Below the pieces are notes generated by a model that did not search any database, was not told the DNA's origin, and worked only from the letters and a program-made list of their open reading frames with translations. A stretch of 64,000 bases of DNA from Candidatus Fermentibacter sp. (GTDB taxonomy: Bacteria; Fermentibacterota; Fermentibacteria; Fermentibacterales; Fermentibacteraceae), in assembly GCA_030373045.1 (NCBI GenBank), contig JAUCPW010000003.1, forward strand, positions 1-64,000. The letters are read 5' to 3'. The position numbers and the translations under genes were made by a program. Positions 16,950 to 25,711 of the stretch are shown here, piece by piece (positions within the stretch are counted from its first letter, which is position 1; each line of letters starts with the position of its first letter).

Positions 16950-17437
16950 GTTCTACCGGCGGGATCGTCCTGGGTGTCGATCCGGGCCTCGAGATCACCG
17001 GATACGGTCTGATCGGGTCCGCGGGAGGGAGAGCGGTGCTGCTGGAGGCGGGAACCATCCGGACCCGCCGGAGCGCACCTCTGCCAGATCGCCTGAAGGA
17101 GCTCTACGAGGGACTTTCCTCCGTCATCGAAGGCTTTTCGCCGGAAGTGATGGGCATGGAGGAGATCTACTCCCATTACGCCCACCCGGCCACCGCCATC
17201 GTCATGGGGCATGCCAGGGGTGTACTCTGCCTCGCGGCCGCCGTCAGGGGCATACCCGTGACCGCACTCCAGGCCACGCTGGTCAAGAAGCTCGTCACCG
17301 GGAACGGCAGGGCTGGCAAGGAGCAGGTTTCCGGCATGGTCAGGCATCTCCTCGGCATCAGGGAGGAGATCAGGCCTCCCGACGTCACCGACGCTCTCGC
17401 CGTGGCCATCGCGCTCATGGAACGGGGGGAGCCTTGA
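16946..17437 (+). CDS. ruvC: Holliday junction endonuclease RuvC
   Basis: About 163 residues. The RNase H-like fold has its acidic active site visible: Asp in GVDPGLEITGYG, Glu-Glu in MEEIYSH, and the C-terminal DVTDALAVA. RuvC resolves Holliday junctions as a dimer with RuvAB. No ATG, GTG or TTG exists in frame between an upstream incompatible region and the first conserved strand. The frame-compatible candidates are ATA at 16946 (ATAG overlap with the yebC stop, GGAG 8 nt upstream), ATC at 16964 and CTG at 16970. I give the ATA position as the outer limit. The ruvA start overlaps the stop (TTGA). Confidence 0.9.
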   Translation: MGSTGGIVLGVDPGLEITGYGLIGSAGGRAVLLEAGTIRTRRSAPLPDRLKELYEGLSSVIEGFSPEVMGMEEIYSHYAHPATAIVMGHARGVLCLAAAVRGIPVTALQATLVKKLVTGNGRAGKEQVSGMVRHLLGIREEIRPPDVTDALAVAIALMERGEP

Positions 17438-18030
17438 TCGAGCGCATCCGCGGAACCGTCGAGTCGATCGACGACGGAGGGCTCGTCCTGGGGACGGGCA
17501 GCCTCTCGGTGCGCCTGCTGGCATCACGGAACCTCACGTCCAGGCTCGTGCCAGGGCGCGTCGAGGATCTGCCGGTACAGCTCGTGGTCCAGATGGAGGG
17601 GAGCAGGGTACTGCCGATGTGCATCGCGTTCGACGACGAAGTCGAACGGGAGGTCTTCGAGGCCCTCGTATCTGTCTCCGGGGTGGGCGCCAGAGCCGCG
17701 GTGAAGGCTCTTGCCAGGCCGGCTTCGGAAATAGCTTCGGCCGTCGTGGCAGGGGACGAGAGATTCCTCTCGACCCTTCCCGGCATCGGAAGGGCGAGAG
17801 CCAGGCAGATAATCGCCGCTCTCCAGGAAAAGCTGTCCAGGACCCATTCGCCGTCGGCTCCGCCAGGCGACGCCGCCTCGGAGGCCAGGCTCGTGCTTGC
17901 TCAGCTCGGAATCAATCCGTCCGAAGCTGATGTGCTCATCTCCCGGGCCGCGGAGGCCCTCGGCGAAGAGGCCTCCCGCCGGTCATCCGACCTCGTGCGT
18001 GAGGCCATGAGGATCAGGGGTACGAGATGA
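17434..18030 (+). CDS. ruvA: Holliday junction DNA helicase subunit RuvA
   Basis: 198 residues, normal length. An N-terminal OB-fold (MIERIRGTVESIDDGGLVL) is followed by two helix-hairpin-helix motifs (VSGVGARAA and LPGIGRARA) and a C-terminal three-helix RuvB-binding domain (residues 150-198). RuvA tetramers bind the four-way junction and load RuvB. It starts with TTG inside the ruvC stop codon and overlaps ruvB by ATGA. Confidence 0.95.
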   Translation: MIERIRGTVESIDDGGLVLGTGSLSVRLLASRNLTSRLVPGRVEDLPVQLVVQMEGSRVLPMCIAFDDEVEREVFEALVSVSGVGARAAVKALARPASEIASAVVAGDERFLSTLPGIGRARARQIIAALQEKLSRTHSPSAPPGDAASEARLVLAQLGINPSEADVLISRAAEALGEEASRRSSDLVREAMRIRGTR

Positions 18031-19061
18031 CGCGCCAGTCCGTGGTCTCCGGGGAGGTTCAGAACGGCGAGGAGGCAGTGCTCTGCACCCTCAGGCCGAG
18101 GCTCCTCTCGGAGTACGTCGGGCAGGGCATGGTCGTCGAGAACCTCGGGATAGCGATAGAGGCCGCCAGGGGCAGATCCGAGCCGCTCGACCACATCCTC
18201 CTCCACGGCCCCCCGGGGCTGGGCAAGACCACGCTTGCGCACGTGATCGCTGCGGAGATGGGCGCCGAGATAACTACGACATCCGGGCCGGCCCTCGAGA
18301 GAGCCGCCGACCTGGTGGGCATCCTGACCAACATGCGGGAGGGCGGGGTCCTCTTCATCGACGAGATACACAGGCTGCCGAGGGTGGTCGAGGAATACCT
18401 GTACCCCGCGATGGAGGACTTCGAGATAGACTTCGTCCTCGATCCCGGCCCGCACGCCAGGACCGTCAAGCTGGGGCTCTGCCGCTTCACGATCGTGGGC
18501 GCCACCACCAGGGCCGGACTCCTCACGGGTCCGCTCAGGAACAGGTTCGGCCTCGCGCTCCACCTGGACTTCTACAGCGTCGACGATCTCGCATCCATCA
18601 TCCTGAGGTCCTCGGGCATACTTGGGGTTTCCATCGATGCGGACGCCGCCGCCATGGTGGCCTCAAGGTCGAGGGGCACGCCGCGTGTGGCGAACCGCCT
18701 CCTGCGGAGGGTCAGGGACTTCGCCCAGGTGTCGGGCAGGCAGGGCATCGACGCGGACTCGGCCCTCGAGGCCATGGAGATCAACGGCGTCGACGAATGC
18801 GGGCTCGACGCGCTCGACCGCAAGTACCTCGGTATAGTGATCGGGCGCTACTCTTGCGGCCCGGTGGGCATATCCGCCATCGCCGCCACCCTGAACGAGG
18901 AATCGGACACCCTGATGGACGTGGTCGAGCCTTATCTCCTCTCCGAGGGTTTCATCATCAGGACGAGCCGCGGGCGGTGCGCCACCGCCAAGGCCTGCAG
19001 GCATATGGGCCTCGAGTGGACTGGGAGGGCCGACATGTTCTCGCAGGAGGCCGGACGCTGA
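18027..19061 (+). CDS. ruvB: Holliday junction branch-migration ATPase RuvB
   Basis: 344 residues. AAA+ ATPase with Walker A GPPGLGKTT (61-69), Walker B FIDEIHRL (110-117), the GATTRAGLLTGPLRNRFG sensor/arginine-finger segment near 165-182, and a C-terminal winged helix that ends in the usual RGR...TAKA stretch. It drives branch migration with RuvA. The next gene starts inside its stop codon. Confidence 0.97.
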   Translation: MTRQSVVSGEVQNGEEAVLCTLRPRLLSEYVGQGMVVENLGIAIEAARGRSEPLDHILLHGPPGLGKTTLAHVIAAEMGAEITTTSGPALERAADLVGILTNMREGGVLFIDEIHRLPRVVEEYLYPAMEDFEIDFVLDPGPHARTVKLGLCRFTIVGATTRAGLLTGPLRNRFGLALHLDFYSVDDLASIILRSSGILGVSIDADAAAMVASRSRGTPRVANRLLRRVRDFAQVSGRQGIDADSALEAMEINGVDECGLDALDRKYLGIVIGRYSCGPVGISAIAATLNEESDTLMDVVEPYLLSEGFIIRTSRGRCATAKACRHMGLEWTGRADMFSQEAGR

Positions 19062-19624
19062 TCAGGAGGCTGCTCCTCCACGTGTGCTGCGCCCCGTGCA
19101 TGACGGTCACCGAACCTTTCCTGGGGGAACAGGGCTTCGAGTCCACGGCCTTCTTCTACAATCCGAACATCCATCCCTGGCGGGAGTGGAAACGCAGGCT
19201 GGACACCCTGGGGGAATGGGTGTCCCGGACCGGCACCCCTCTCGTCGTCGACTACTCGTATCCGCTGGAGGAGAACGTCTCGATGCTCATCGGGTCGGAG
19301 CCGAGATGCGCCGCGTGCTTCTCCGACCGCCTGTCGAAGGCGGCATGCAAGGCCTTCGAATGCGGATGCGACTCGTTCTCCACGACGCTCATGCTGAGTC
19401 CCTATGCAGACCATGCACTCCTCCGGGCGGCGGGGGAGGAGGTCTCGGCCCGCACGGGCGTGCCGTTCGTCTACATTGATCTGAGGCATCTCTACGGCAG
19501 GTCCGTCGAGCTTTCGAGGGCCGCGGGGCTCTACCGCCAGCCATATTGCGGATGCATCTTCAGCGAGAGGGACAGGTTCGCGCGCGGAAGCCCCGGCCCC
19601 GCCTCGCTCGGAGCATCTTCCTGA
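19058..19624 (+). CDS. queH: Epoxyqueuosine reductase QueH
   Basis: 188 residues of the QueH (DUF208) family, which reduces epoxyqueuosine to queuosine in tRNA with a [4Fe-4S] cluster and an adjacent iron. Diagnostic motifs are HVCCAPC, FFYNPNIHPWREW, RCAACFSDRL, CGCDSFSTTLMLSPY and YCGCIFS. No ATG or TTG lies near the first strand. A CTG at 19058 overlaps the ruvB stop (CTGA) and has AGGAGG 7 nt upstream, so I take it as the start; GTG 19082 would remove the first beta strand. Confidence 0.9.
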   Translation: MIRRLLLHVCCAPCMTVTEPFLGEQGFESTAFFYNPNIHPWREWKRRLDTLGEWVSRTGTPLVVDYSYPLEENVSMLIGSEPRCAACFSDRLSKAACKAFECGCDSFSTTLMLSPYADHALLRAAGEEVSARTGVPFVYIDLRHLYGRSVELSRAAGLYRQPYCGCIFSERDRFARGSPGPASLGASS

Positions 19625-19634
19625 AGGATTGCCA

Positions 19635-19651
19635 CTGGCCGGATTCTTGCA
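19635..19651 (+). promoter_or_regulatory. Candidate sigma-54 (-24/-12) promoter
   Basis: CTGGCCGGATTCTTGCA matches the sigma-54 consensus YTGGCACG-N4-TTGCW at the essential GG and GC, with the required 10 bases between them. It lies about 50 bases before the start of the secreted FG-GAP protein. No activator gene is adjacent, so this is a pattern match only. Confidence 0.35.
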
Positions 19652-19699
19652 GATATTGACATGGCTGCCAGCATAAATCAATCGGAGTGGAGGGTCCCG

Positions 19700-21499
19700 A
19701 TGAAAAGATTGTGTCTGTTCACCATGCCGTTGTTGCTCATGAGCGGTTCGCTCTGGGCCAACATCGAGAGCCAGACCAACTGGGAGGGCGGGCCGGGGGT
19801 CGCCGGACCCGTCAGCGCCTGGGGTGATCATTTCTACCTCGGCACCGACCTCGACTGGGATACCGAGCCCGGCCAGCTCAAGCTGGTCATCGACCAGGGC
19901 GAGAACGTGATCGATCCCTCCGTCAACGGCGCCTACGGCTGCGACCTCGTGGACATCGACCAGGACGGCGACCTCGACATGGCCGGGTGCTCCTACTACG
20001 ACGACTACGTCCACTGGTGGAAGAACAACGGCGCCGGCGAATCCTGGACGGAGTACACGGTCGGGACCATCAACGGCCCCGTTTTCGTCAAGGTGGCCGA
20101 CATCAACATGGACGGCGCCCGCGACATCGTGGTGGCGGCGGCCGATGCCAACCAGATCGTATGGTACAGGAACAACAGCGGCGGCACGAGCTGGACGGCC
20201 ACCGTCCTGGAAACCGACTTCGACGCCAGGCAGATCAGCCTCTCCGACTTCGACGGCGACGGCGACCCTGACATCGTGGGCGTGTCCAGCGAAACCGGCG
20301 ACGTGGTCTGGTGGAGGAACAGGGTCAACCAGAGCCTCCCCTGGATCAAGACGTACATCGACGGCTCACTCCTCGGCGCATACGCCTGCGACACCGGCGA
20401 CATCGACAACGACGGCGACATCGACGTTTTCTGCACCTCCACGTACTACGGGTCGATCGTCCTCTACACCAACGATCTCCAGTACACCGGCTCCTGGATC
20501 AAGTCGACGGTGGCAACCGGGCTCTCCAACCCTTACTCCATAGCAGTAGCCGACGTCGATTCCGACAACTCGTTCGAGGTCGTGTCGGCCAACTGGGCGG
20601 GCATCAGCTTCTATGACTACTCCGGGAGCAGCTGGACCGCCAACACCATCGACGCCACGGTCACCAACGTCACATCGGTGGTCGAGGTCGACATGGACGG
20701 CGACGGCGACATGGACCTCGCCTCATGCAGCAGCGGCTCGTCCGACGACGTCTACTGGTACCAGAACCTGCCGGGCACCTCATGGGAGAAGAGCCTGGTA
20801 GACGGCGACTTCCAGGGCGGCATCTTCGTGGTCGCAGGCGATGTCGACGACGACGGAGTGCCCGACGTGGCCGGCGCCGCGACCGACGAGGACAGGATTA
20901 GCTGGTGGAGGATAGGCGGGTTCACGAGCCCCGGCGTCCTCTACTCCTCGATCTACCAGGTCGACCAGGTCGGCTACTGGCAGCAGATGGGCTGGAGCCT
21001 GGATCAGCCTGCAGGCACGTCGATCTACTTCAACCTCAGGGCCTCCGACAATCCGTCCGCGATGGGCTCGTGGAGCCCCAACATCAGCGGCACGAACCCG
21101 AGCAGCATCATCGGCCTCCTCGAGGATGGCACGGGCTACCTGCAGTACCGGGTCACGCTGCAGACCACCAATCCCTATGCCACGCCGTCCCTCAAGGACC
21201 TGTACGTCTACTGGAGCCCGACCGGAATAGAGGAGGAGGAGGGCGGCAGCATGCTGTCCGTAGCGTCCTCCAATCCGTCGTTCGGCCCCGTCGAGCTGGT
21301 ATGGACCCTCGAGAACGCCGGCAACGCCGTCCTCACGATCTACGACACGACCGGCAGGCTGGTGCGCGAGGTGGAGAACGGCTGGTTCGAGGCCGGAGAA
21401 CACTCCACGACGGTCGAGGGGCTCCCAGCGGGCGCCTATGCCGCCTGCCTGCAGGGCAGCGGCTTCACCGCCCTCCACAGGGTCGTGGTGCTCGACTGA
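19700..21499 (+). CDS. Secreted FG-GAP/VCBS-repeat protein with C-terminal sorting module
   Basis: 599 residues. A signal peptide (MKRLCLFTMPLLLMSGSLWA) is followed by about seven repeats of a WW-containing strand plus a calcium-type loop DxDxDGDxD (for example DIDQDGDLDMAG, DFDGDGDPDIVG, DIDNDGDIDVF), predicted to form a beta-propeller. Residues about 405-510 are a separate beta domain. The last 80 residues (IYDTTGRLVREVENG ... LPAGAYAACL) are a FlgD/T9SS type A-like module used for secretion and cell-surface attachment in FCB bacteria. Likely a surface or secreted protein with adhesive or ligand-binding role; no catalytic residues seen. ATG 19700 fits the signal peptide; a convergent terminator follows. 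Confidence 0.88.
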   Translation: MKRLCLFTMPLLLMSGSLWANIESQTNWEGGPGVAGPVSAWGDHFYLGTDLDWDTEPGQLKLVIDQGENVIDPSVNGAYGCDLVDIDQDGDLDMAGCSYYDDYVHWWKNNGAGESWTEYTVGTINGPVFVKVADINMDGARDIVVAAADANQIVWYRNNSGGTSWTATVLETDFDARQISLSDFDGDGDPDIVGVSSETGDVVWWRNRVNQSLPWIKTYIDGSLLGAYACDTGDIDNDGDIDVFCTSTYYGSIVLYTNDLQYTGSWIKSTVATGLSNPYSIAVADVDSDNSFEVVSANWAGISFYDYSGSSWTANTIDATVTNVTSVVEVDMDGDGDMDLASCSSGSSDDVYWYQNLPGTSWEKSLVDGDFQGGIFVVAGDVDDDGVPDVAGAATDEDRISWWRIGGFTSPGVLYSSIYQVDQVGYWQQMGWSLDQPAGTSIYFNLRASDNPSAMGSWSPNISGTNPSSIIGLLEDGTGYLQYRVTLQTTNPYATPSLKDLYVYWSPTGIEEEEGGSMLSVASSNPSFGPVELVWTLENAGNAVLTIYDTTGRLVREVENGWFEAGEHSTTVEGLPAGAYAACLQGSGFTALHRVVVLD

Positions 21500-21515
21500 C
21501 GATCCTCCGCAAAAG

Positions 21516-21545
21516 GGAATGGGCGGGCTCCGGCCCGCCCATTCC
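21516..21545. terminator. Bidirectional terminator between convergent genes
   Basis: A perfect 13-bp inverted repeat (GGAATGGGCGGGC and its complement) with loop TCCG. It lies between the stop of the FG-GAP gene and the stop of the reverse-strand GT2 gene. On the reverse strand the stem is followed by CCCTTTTG; on the forward strand there is no T-tract, but the stem is very stable. Confidence 0.8.
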
Positions 21546-21565
21546 ACATCTCCCGGGATTCCGGG

Positions 21566-22264
21566 TCAGGCGCCCGTCATCGATATCCCCAGGCGCTTGG
21601 CGAAGAGGAAGGCCAGGTTCCTGGCCCCGTCCCTCCAGAGTCTCAGCTTGGCTTCGCCCAGCCTGCGCGAATAGCTGAAGGGAACGGGGATCTCGCAGCA
21701 TCGCAGGCCCTTCTTCCGCCATGCCTCGATCTTGATCTCCTCGGAGAACGGCATGCCCCTGCTGGTGAGCCTTAGGCCGTCGAGAACCTCCCTGCGGAAG
21801 ACCCACATGCCGGACTGGCTGTCCCTTATGAATCTCCAGAAGAGCGCCACGGTCCAGAACGTCAGCATCGCGTTCCCGCCGAACCTCAGCATGTTCTCGA
21901 GGTTGCCGGCCCTGTCGTCGGCCACCCTGCGGGCCGAGACGAAGTCCCAGCGGCCCGCCTCGAGCTTGTCGACCAGATATGGCAGGAGCTCGACGGGGTA
22001 GGTGCCGTCGGCGTCGGCCGTCGTGACGATCTCGCAGCCGGAGGCCGGGAGGCCCGCCATGTAGGCGCTCCCGTACCCCTTCACGGGCTGCGGCACGACC
22101 CTCGCCCCGAACGAGGCTGCGACCGCAGCGGTCGAGTCCGTGGAGGCGTTGTCGACCACGATGACCTCGTCGATGCCTTCGGGAACCACTCCCAGGACCC
22201 TCGGGAGCCCTTGCTCCTCGTTGTGGGCGGGGATCACCAGCGAGACCGTCCTCCCGGCTATCAT
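21566..22264 (-). CDS. GT2-family glycosyltransferase (polyprenyl-phosphate sugar synthase-like)
   Basis: 232 residues, GT-A fold. SLVIPAHNEEQGLPRVL, VVDNASTDST and TTADADGTYP are the nucleotide-sugar and DXD metal-site motifs of the dolichol-phosphate-mannose-synthase-like branch. Such enzymes charge lipid carriers with sugars or extend surface glycans. The ATG overlaps the stop of the upstream B12 radical SAM gene (ATGA), and the polytopic PMT-like protein two genes upstream is a natural user of lipid-linked sugars (inference). Confidence 0.88.
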   Translation of the reverse strand: MIAGRTVSLVIPAHNEEQGLPRVLGVVPEGIDEVIVVDNASTDSTAAVAASFGARVVPQPVKGYGSAYMAGLPASGCEIVTTADADGTYPVELLPYLVDKLEAGRWDFVSARRVADDRAGNLENMLRFGGNAMLTFWTVALFWRFIRDSQSGMWVFRREVLDGLRLTSRGMPFSEEIKIEAWRKKGLRCCEIPVPFSYSRRLGEAKLRLWRDGARNLAFLFAKRLGISMTGA

Positions 22265-23667
22265 CCCGCGCACCGCGCATCGGCCGCGGCACGCGGCGAA
22301 AGGTACTCGAGGGCGCGCCTCGCGAGCCTCGCGGCATGCCTGCCCCGGAACAGCAGCGCTACCGCCCTGAAGAAGGGGCGGGGACGCATGTAGAAGGACA
22401 TGAAGGCCCTGCGCTGGATCGCCTTGAGTCCGGACCTGCTGATCCCGTCGGGAGGCGCCGGGCAGGCGGTGTTGTGGAAGGTGGACCATGATCCTCCGGG
22501 AATCCCGTGGGCCGCCAGATACGAATCCCCCGCCTCCGAACCCGGGATGGGCAGGAATGCCGCGAAGTGGGCCCAGGCCAGCCCGATGTCCTTCGCGAAC
22601 GATATGGTCTGGAGCATCTCCTGCCTCGTCTCCCCCGGGAGGCCCAGGATGAAGTACCCGGCTGCCGGGAGGCCCGCATCCCTGATCATGCGGACCGCCG
22701 AGCGGATCGAGGCCGTGTCCGTGGCCTTCCTGACGCCTGCCAGAATCCTGTCGGACCCCGATTCTATCCCGCAGTGGATTACGTACCAGCCCGCCCGCTT
22801 CATCGCGGACAGGAGCCCGGGATCTAGCCTGTCCAGCCTGACCCCGTTCGGTGTCGAGAAGAGGAGGCCCGTGTTCCTCGCGGCGGCCTCCTCGCAGAAG
22901 GCCATCGCGTAGTCGCGGTCGAATGTGAAGTTGTCGTCCTCTATGTGGATCTCGCGCACTCCGAACCGCGTCCGGAGCAGCTCGATCTCATCCCAGACCA
23001 TCCTGAGCGGCCTGTGCCTCAGGCTCCTGCCGGTCACCCTGAAGCCGGCGCAGAAGGTGCAGTGGTACGGGCATCCCCTCGTGGTGAGGATGGGGGCATA
23101 TGGCGACCTCCTGAGGACCACTCCGTTGGGCAGCCCCCGGTATCGTCCCGGCGGGGCCAGGTGCCAGGCAGGCAGAGGAAGGGCCGACAGGTCGGCTATC
23201 GATGCCGGCGCGGTTTCACGGGGGGCCGATCTGCGGATCACCCCCGTGATGTCCGGTTCGGCGGGGAAGGCCGATACGGCCTCCACTGCGGTCTCCTCGG
23301 CCTCGCCCACGAAGGCTGCGTCGAACCATGGCAGGTCATCCAGCGAAGCCTTGCCCCTGCACGAAGCATGGGGCCCGCCCAGCCACATGGCCGTTCCCGC
23401 AGGGAGACCCTCTCTCAGGCGCGGCATCTCGCAGGCCAGGGAGGAGACATCGGAAGTGAAGGCCGATACCATCAGGATGTCGGGCTCCCTGCCCGAGACA
23501 GCCCTGAGGAGGCCTTCTCCCGAGAGTCCCAGCAGGGCGGCGTCGACAAGGGCAACCTCGTGGCCGGCCTTCTCGAGCGACGAAGCCAGATAGAGCAGGC
23601 CCAGCGGCGGCAGGAGATTCGTGCCCCGCCCCCCGGGCCTGGGGGGTTGGAGCAGGCAGATCCTCAC
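22261..23667 (-). CDS. B12-binding-domain radical SAM protein
   Basis: 468 residues. The N-terminal cobalamin-binding Rossmann domain (residues about 1-140, LQPPRPGGRGTNLLPPLGLLYLAS) is followed by a radical SAM barrel with CPYHCTFC. This class includes BchE-like cyclases, C- and P-methyltransferases and hopanoid or antibiotic tailoring enzymes; the substrate is unknown. Its GTG start overlaps the stop of the polytopic upstream gene and its stop overlaps the GT2 start, so it is translationally coupled on both sides, suggesting a role in modification of a lipid or surface glycan (inference). Confidence 0.88.
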   Translation of the reverse strand: MRICLLQPPRPGGRGTNLLPPLGLLYLASSLEKAGHEVALVDAALLGLSGEGLLRAVSGREPDILMVSAFTSDVSSLACEMPRLREGLPAGTAMWLGGPHASCRGKASLDDLPWFDAAFVGEAEETAVEAVSAFPAEPDITGVIRRSAPRETAPASIADLSALPLPAWHLAPPGRYRGLPNGVVLRRSPYAPILTTRGCPYHCTFCAGFRVTGRSLRHRPLRMVWDEIELLRTRFGVREIHIEDDNFTFDRDYAMAFCEEAAARNTGLLFSTPNGVRLDRLDPGLLSAMKRAGWYVIHCGIESGSDRILAGVRKATDTASIRSAVRMIRDAGLPAAGYFILGLPGETRQEMLQTISFAKDIGLAWAHFAAFLPIPGSEAGDSYLAAHGIPGGSWSTFHNTACPAPPDGISRSGLKAIQRRAFMSFYMRPRPFFRAVALLFRGRHAARLARRALEYLSPRAAADARCAG

Positions 23668-25238
23668 CTCGCAGGCTCCAGCCTGAAGAGGGTCTGCTCG
23701 AATCCTCCCGAAGCCCTTCTCACGACAGGCTCCATGACGGCCTCCGAGACGATCATCCCGGCCAATGCCTCGTCGAACCCGGGGTTCGCAGCATCCGCCC
23801 AGGGCCTGTAGACAGTGTAGGATGCCTCCGGGTCCAGGGTTCCTCCGCCCAGCCTGCGGCACGGGACCGGGGCATCGACGAACCCGAGTGCGGGGTTCTC
23901 GAACAGAGCGCATTCGCTTTCCGGCGCGATGACGGTGTCACCCACGGCAGAGGCCGCCACGGCCATCTCCCTGGTGTCGTAGACGGTGGCCAACCCGGCA
24001 GGGGTGGCGTCCGGCTGATTCGGGACGATCCTGGTCCCGGCCGTCACGCATGCGAGCGCCGCTGCTGCGGCGAGCGGATGCAGCATCCTGATCCCGCCCC
24101 GGTTCCGGATCAGCGCGACGGTGCATGCGATCACGGCCGGATATACCGCGAGGATGTATCTGAAGAGGTCGAGCTGCGGATCGGGCGCGAATGAGACCAC
24201 GAGGACATGGAAGGCGATCATGGCGAGGGCGAAGACGACTGCCGGCAGGGCGGCCGGATCGGGCATCCTGCCCTCCCTGAGGACTGCGAGCAGGGCGGCT
24301 GCGGCCATCAGTGCGAGGAACATGATCCTCCCTGGCGGGAAGAGGAACGCGGGGGAGAGCAGGAGCAGCACGGCCGTCACCGAAGGGGCCTTGCGCGCCT
24401 GTCTCGCGAGGGTCAGGGCGATCGCCGACGTCAGCAGCAGCCACCTGCCGTCTCCCGCGAGGAGGTGTCCGGCGAACAGCCTGATCCTACCGGGGAGCCA
24501 TCCCTCCCCGAGCTCGGACGGGTCGCCGAGATAGGTCGGGAAGAAGAAGTAGCCGTTGTATGCCAGGTTGCCCAGGCCGGTCAGGGCCAGGACCGCCGGG
24601 GAGAGCAGGTGGACGAGGATCCGGCCGGGCTTCGAGAAACCGTTCCTGGCGAGTTCCACCAGCATGAAGGATGCGGCCAGGAGAAGAGCCTGCTCCCTGA
24701 ATGCAGTAGCGACGGCCGTGAGGAGAGCCGCCCGTCCGTTGCGGCCGGATCCGTACCCGTGCATGGCCAGCACGGCCATGGCCATGAATCCGACGTCCTG
24801 CAGCGGCTGCATCGACTGGGCCAGGAAGAGCGGGCTCGCCAGGAGTATGACCGCCGACCACATCCCTGCGGCCCTGCCGCCGAGAAGCGAGCCGTAGCGG
24901 TAGGTGCCCCAGAGCGCAAGGCCTGACAGGAATGCCGGCAGGAGGTGCGCCACGAGGGGCGTGTCGCCCAGGACATTCATCAGGAGCGCCCAGATCCAGA
25001 GCATGAGCGTGGGATGTCCCATCGCCTGCTCGCCCCGTTCCTCTCCGGCCGCAACGGGCTGCATGCCGTGATGCGCGATCCAGGAGGCGGACCTGTAGCC
25101 ATAGGCCCAGCCGTCACCGAACACCGGCAGATCACCCAGGAACAGGAGAAGGACGACTGATGCGGCCATGCAGGCCGCGAGCATCGTCAGATCGCGGCGG
25201 TCGAGCGGGCCCGGGAATCCGTGGGTGCGGCCCGCCAT
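23664..25238 (-). CDS. Polytopic membrane protein, PMT/GT39-like glycosyltransferase
   Basis: 524 residues with about ten to eleven hydrophobic segments in the first 400 residues and a soluble C-terminal part. An acidic residue pair in the first outer loop (FGDGWAYGYRS) and the repeated aromatic helices resemble the ArnT/PMT-2 (DUF2029-like) glycosyltransferase group, which uses lipid-phosphate sugars on the outer face of the inner membrane. Assignment is by overall pattern, not a diagnostic motif. It starts 2 nt after the pyrI stop and overlaps the radical SAM gene downstream. Confidence 0.7.
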   Translation of the reverse strand: MAGRTHGFPGPLDRRDLTMLAACMAASVVLLLFLGDLPVFGDGWAYGYRSASWIAHHGMQPVAAGEERGEQAMGHPTLMLWIWALLMNVLGDTPLVAHLLPAFLSGLALWGTYRYGSLLGGRAAGMWSAVILLASPLFLAQSMQPLQDVGFMAMAVLAMHGYGSGRNGRAALLTAVATAFREQALLLAASFMLVELARNGFSKPGRILVHLLSPAVLALTGLGNLAYNGYFFFPTYLGDPSELGEGWLPGRIRLFAGHLLAGDGRWLLLTSAIALTLARQARKAPSVTAVLLLLSPAFLFPPGRIMFLALMAAAALLAVLREGRMPDPAALPAVVFALAMIAFHVLVVSFAPDPQLDLFRYILAVYPAVIACTVALIRNRGGIRMLHPLAAAAALACVTAGTRIVPNQPDATPAGLATVYDTREMAVAASAVGDTVIAPESECALFENPALGFVDAPVPCRRLGGGTLDPEASYTVYRPWADAANPGFDEALAGMIVSEAVMEPVVRRASGGFEQTLFRLEPAR

Positions 25239-25240
25239 CC

Positions 25241-25711
25241 CTAGGTCCCCGCGGAAGTGATGAGCAGGTCCGGCTCCACCTTGGTGGTCCGCTCGCAGAA
25301 GCGGCACCTGTAGAGAGGCCCCTCCGGCGAGGCGAGGCCGAAGACCCGCGGGGCTCCCAGCACGTTGGTGGCGCAGTTGGGATTGGGACATCTCATCACG
25401 CCACGGATGCCGTCCGGCAGGCTGATCCTCCTCTTCTCGATCACCTTCCCGCCCTCTATGATGTTGATCGTGGCCTCCGGTGCTATCAGCGCTATCATGT
25501 CCGTCTCGTCGCGGGTCAGGACCTTGTTCTCGATCTTGACGATGTCCTTGCCCTCGGGCAGCCTCTTCGACGTGAAACCCATGCCGATGGTCAGTATGCC
25601 CTCGTTCCCCAGCCCGAGGATCTCCACCACCCTCAGCGCGAGAGGGGTGGGGATGTGGTCTATGACGGTTCCGCTGCTGATGGAATAGACCTTGTAAGCC
25701 CTCTCGGTCAT
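25241..25711 (-). CDS. pyrI: Aspartate carbamoyltransferase regulatory chain
   Basis: 156 residues. The N-terminal allosteric domain (YKVYSISSGTVIDHI, LTIGMGFTSKR) binds nucleotides, and the C-terminal zinc domain carries four cysteines at 108, 113, 136 and 139 (CPNPNC ... CRFC) that contact the catalytic chain. With PyrB it forms the dodecameric, CTP-inhibited enzyme. It overlaps pyrB by ATGA. Confidence 0.96.
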   Translation of the reverse strand: MTERAYKVYSISSGTVIDHIPTPLALRVVEILGLGNEGILTIGMGFTSKRLPEGKDIVKIENKVLTRDETDMIALIAPEATINIIEGGKVIEKRRISLPDGIRGVMRCPNPNCATNVLGAPRVFGLASPEGPLYRCRFCERTTKVEPDLLITSAGT

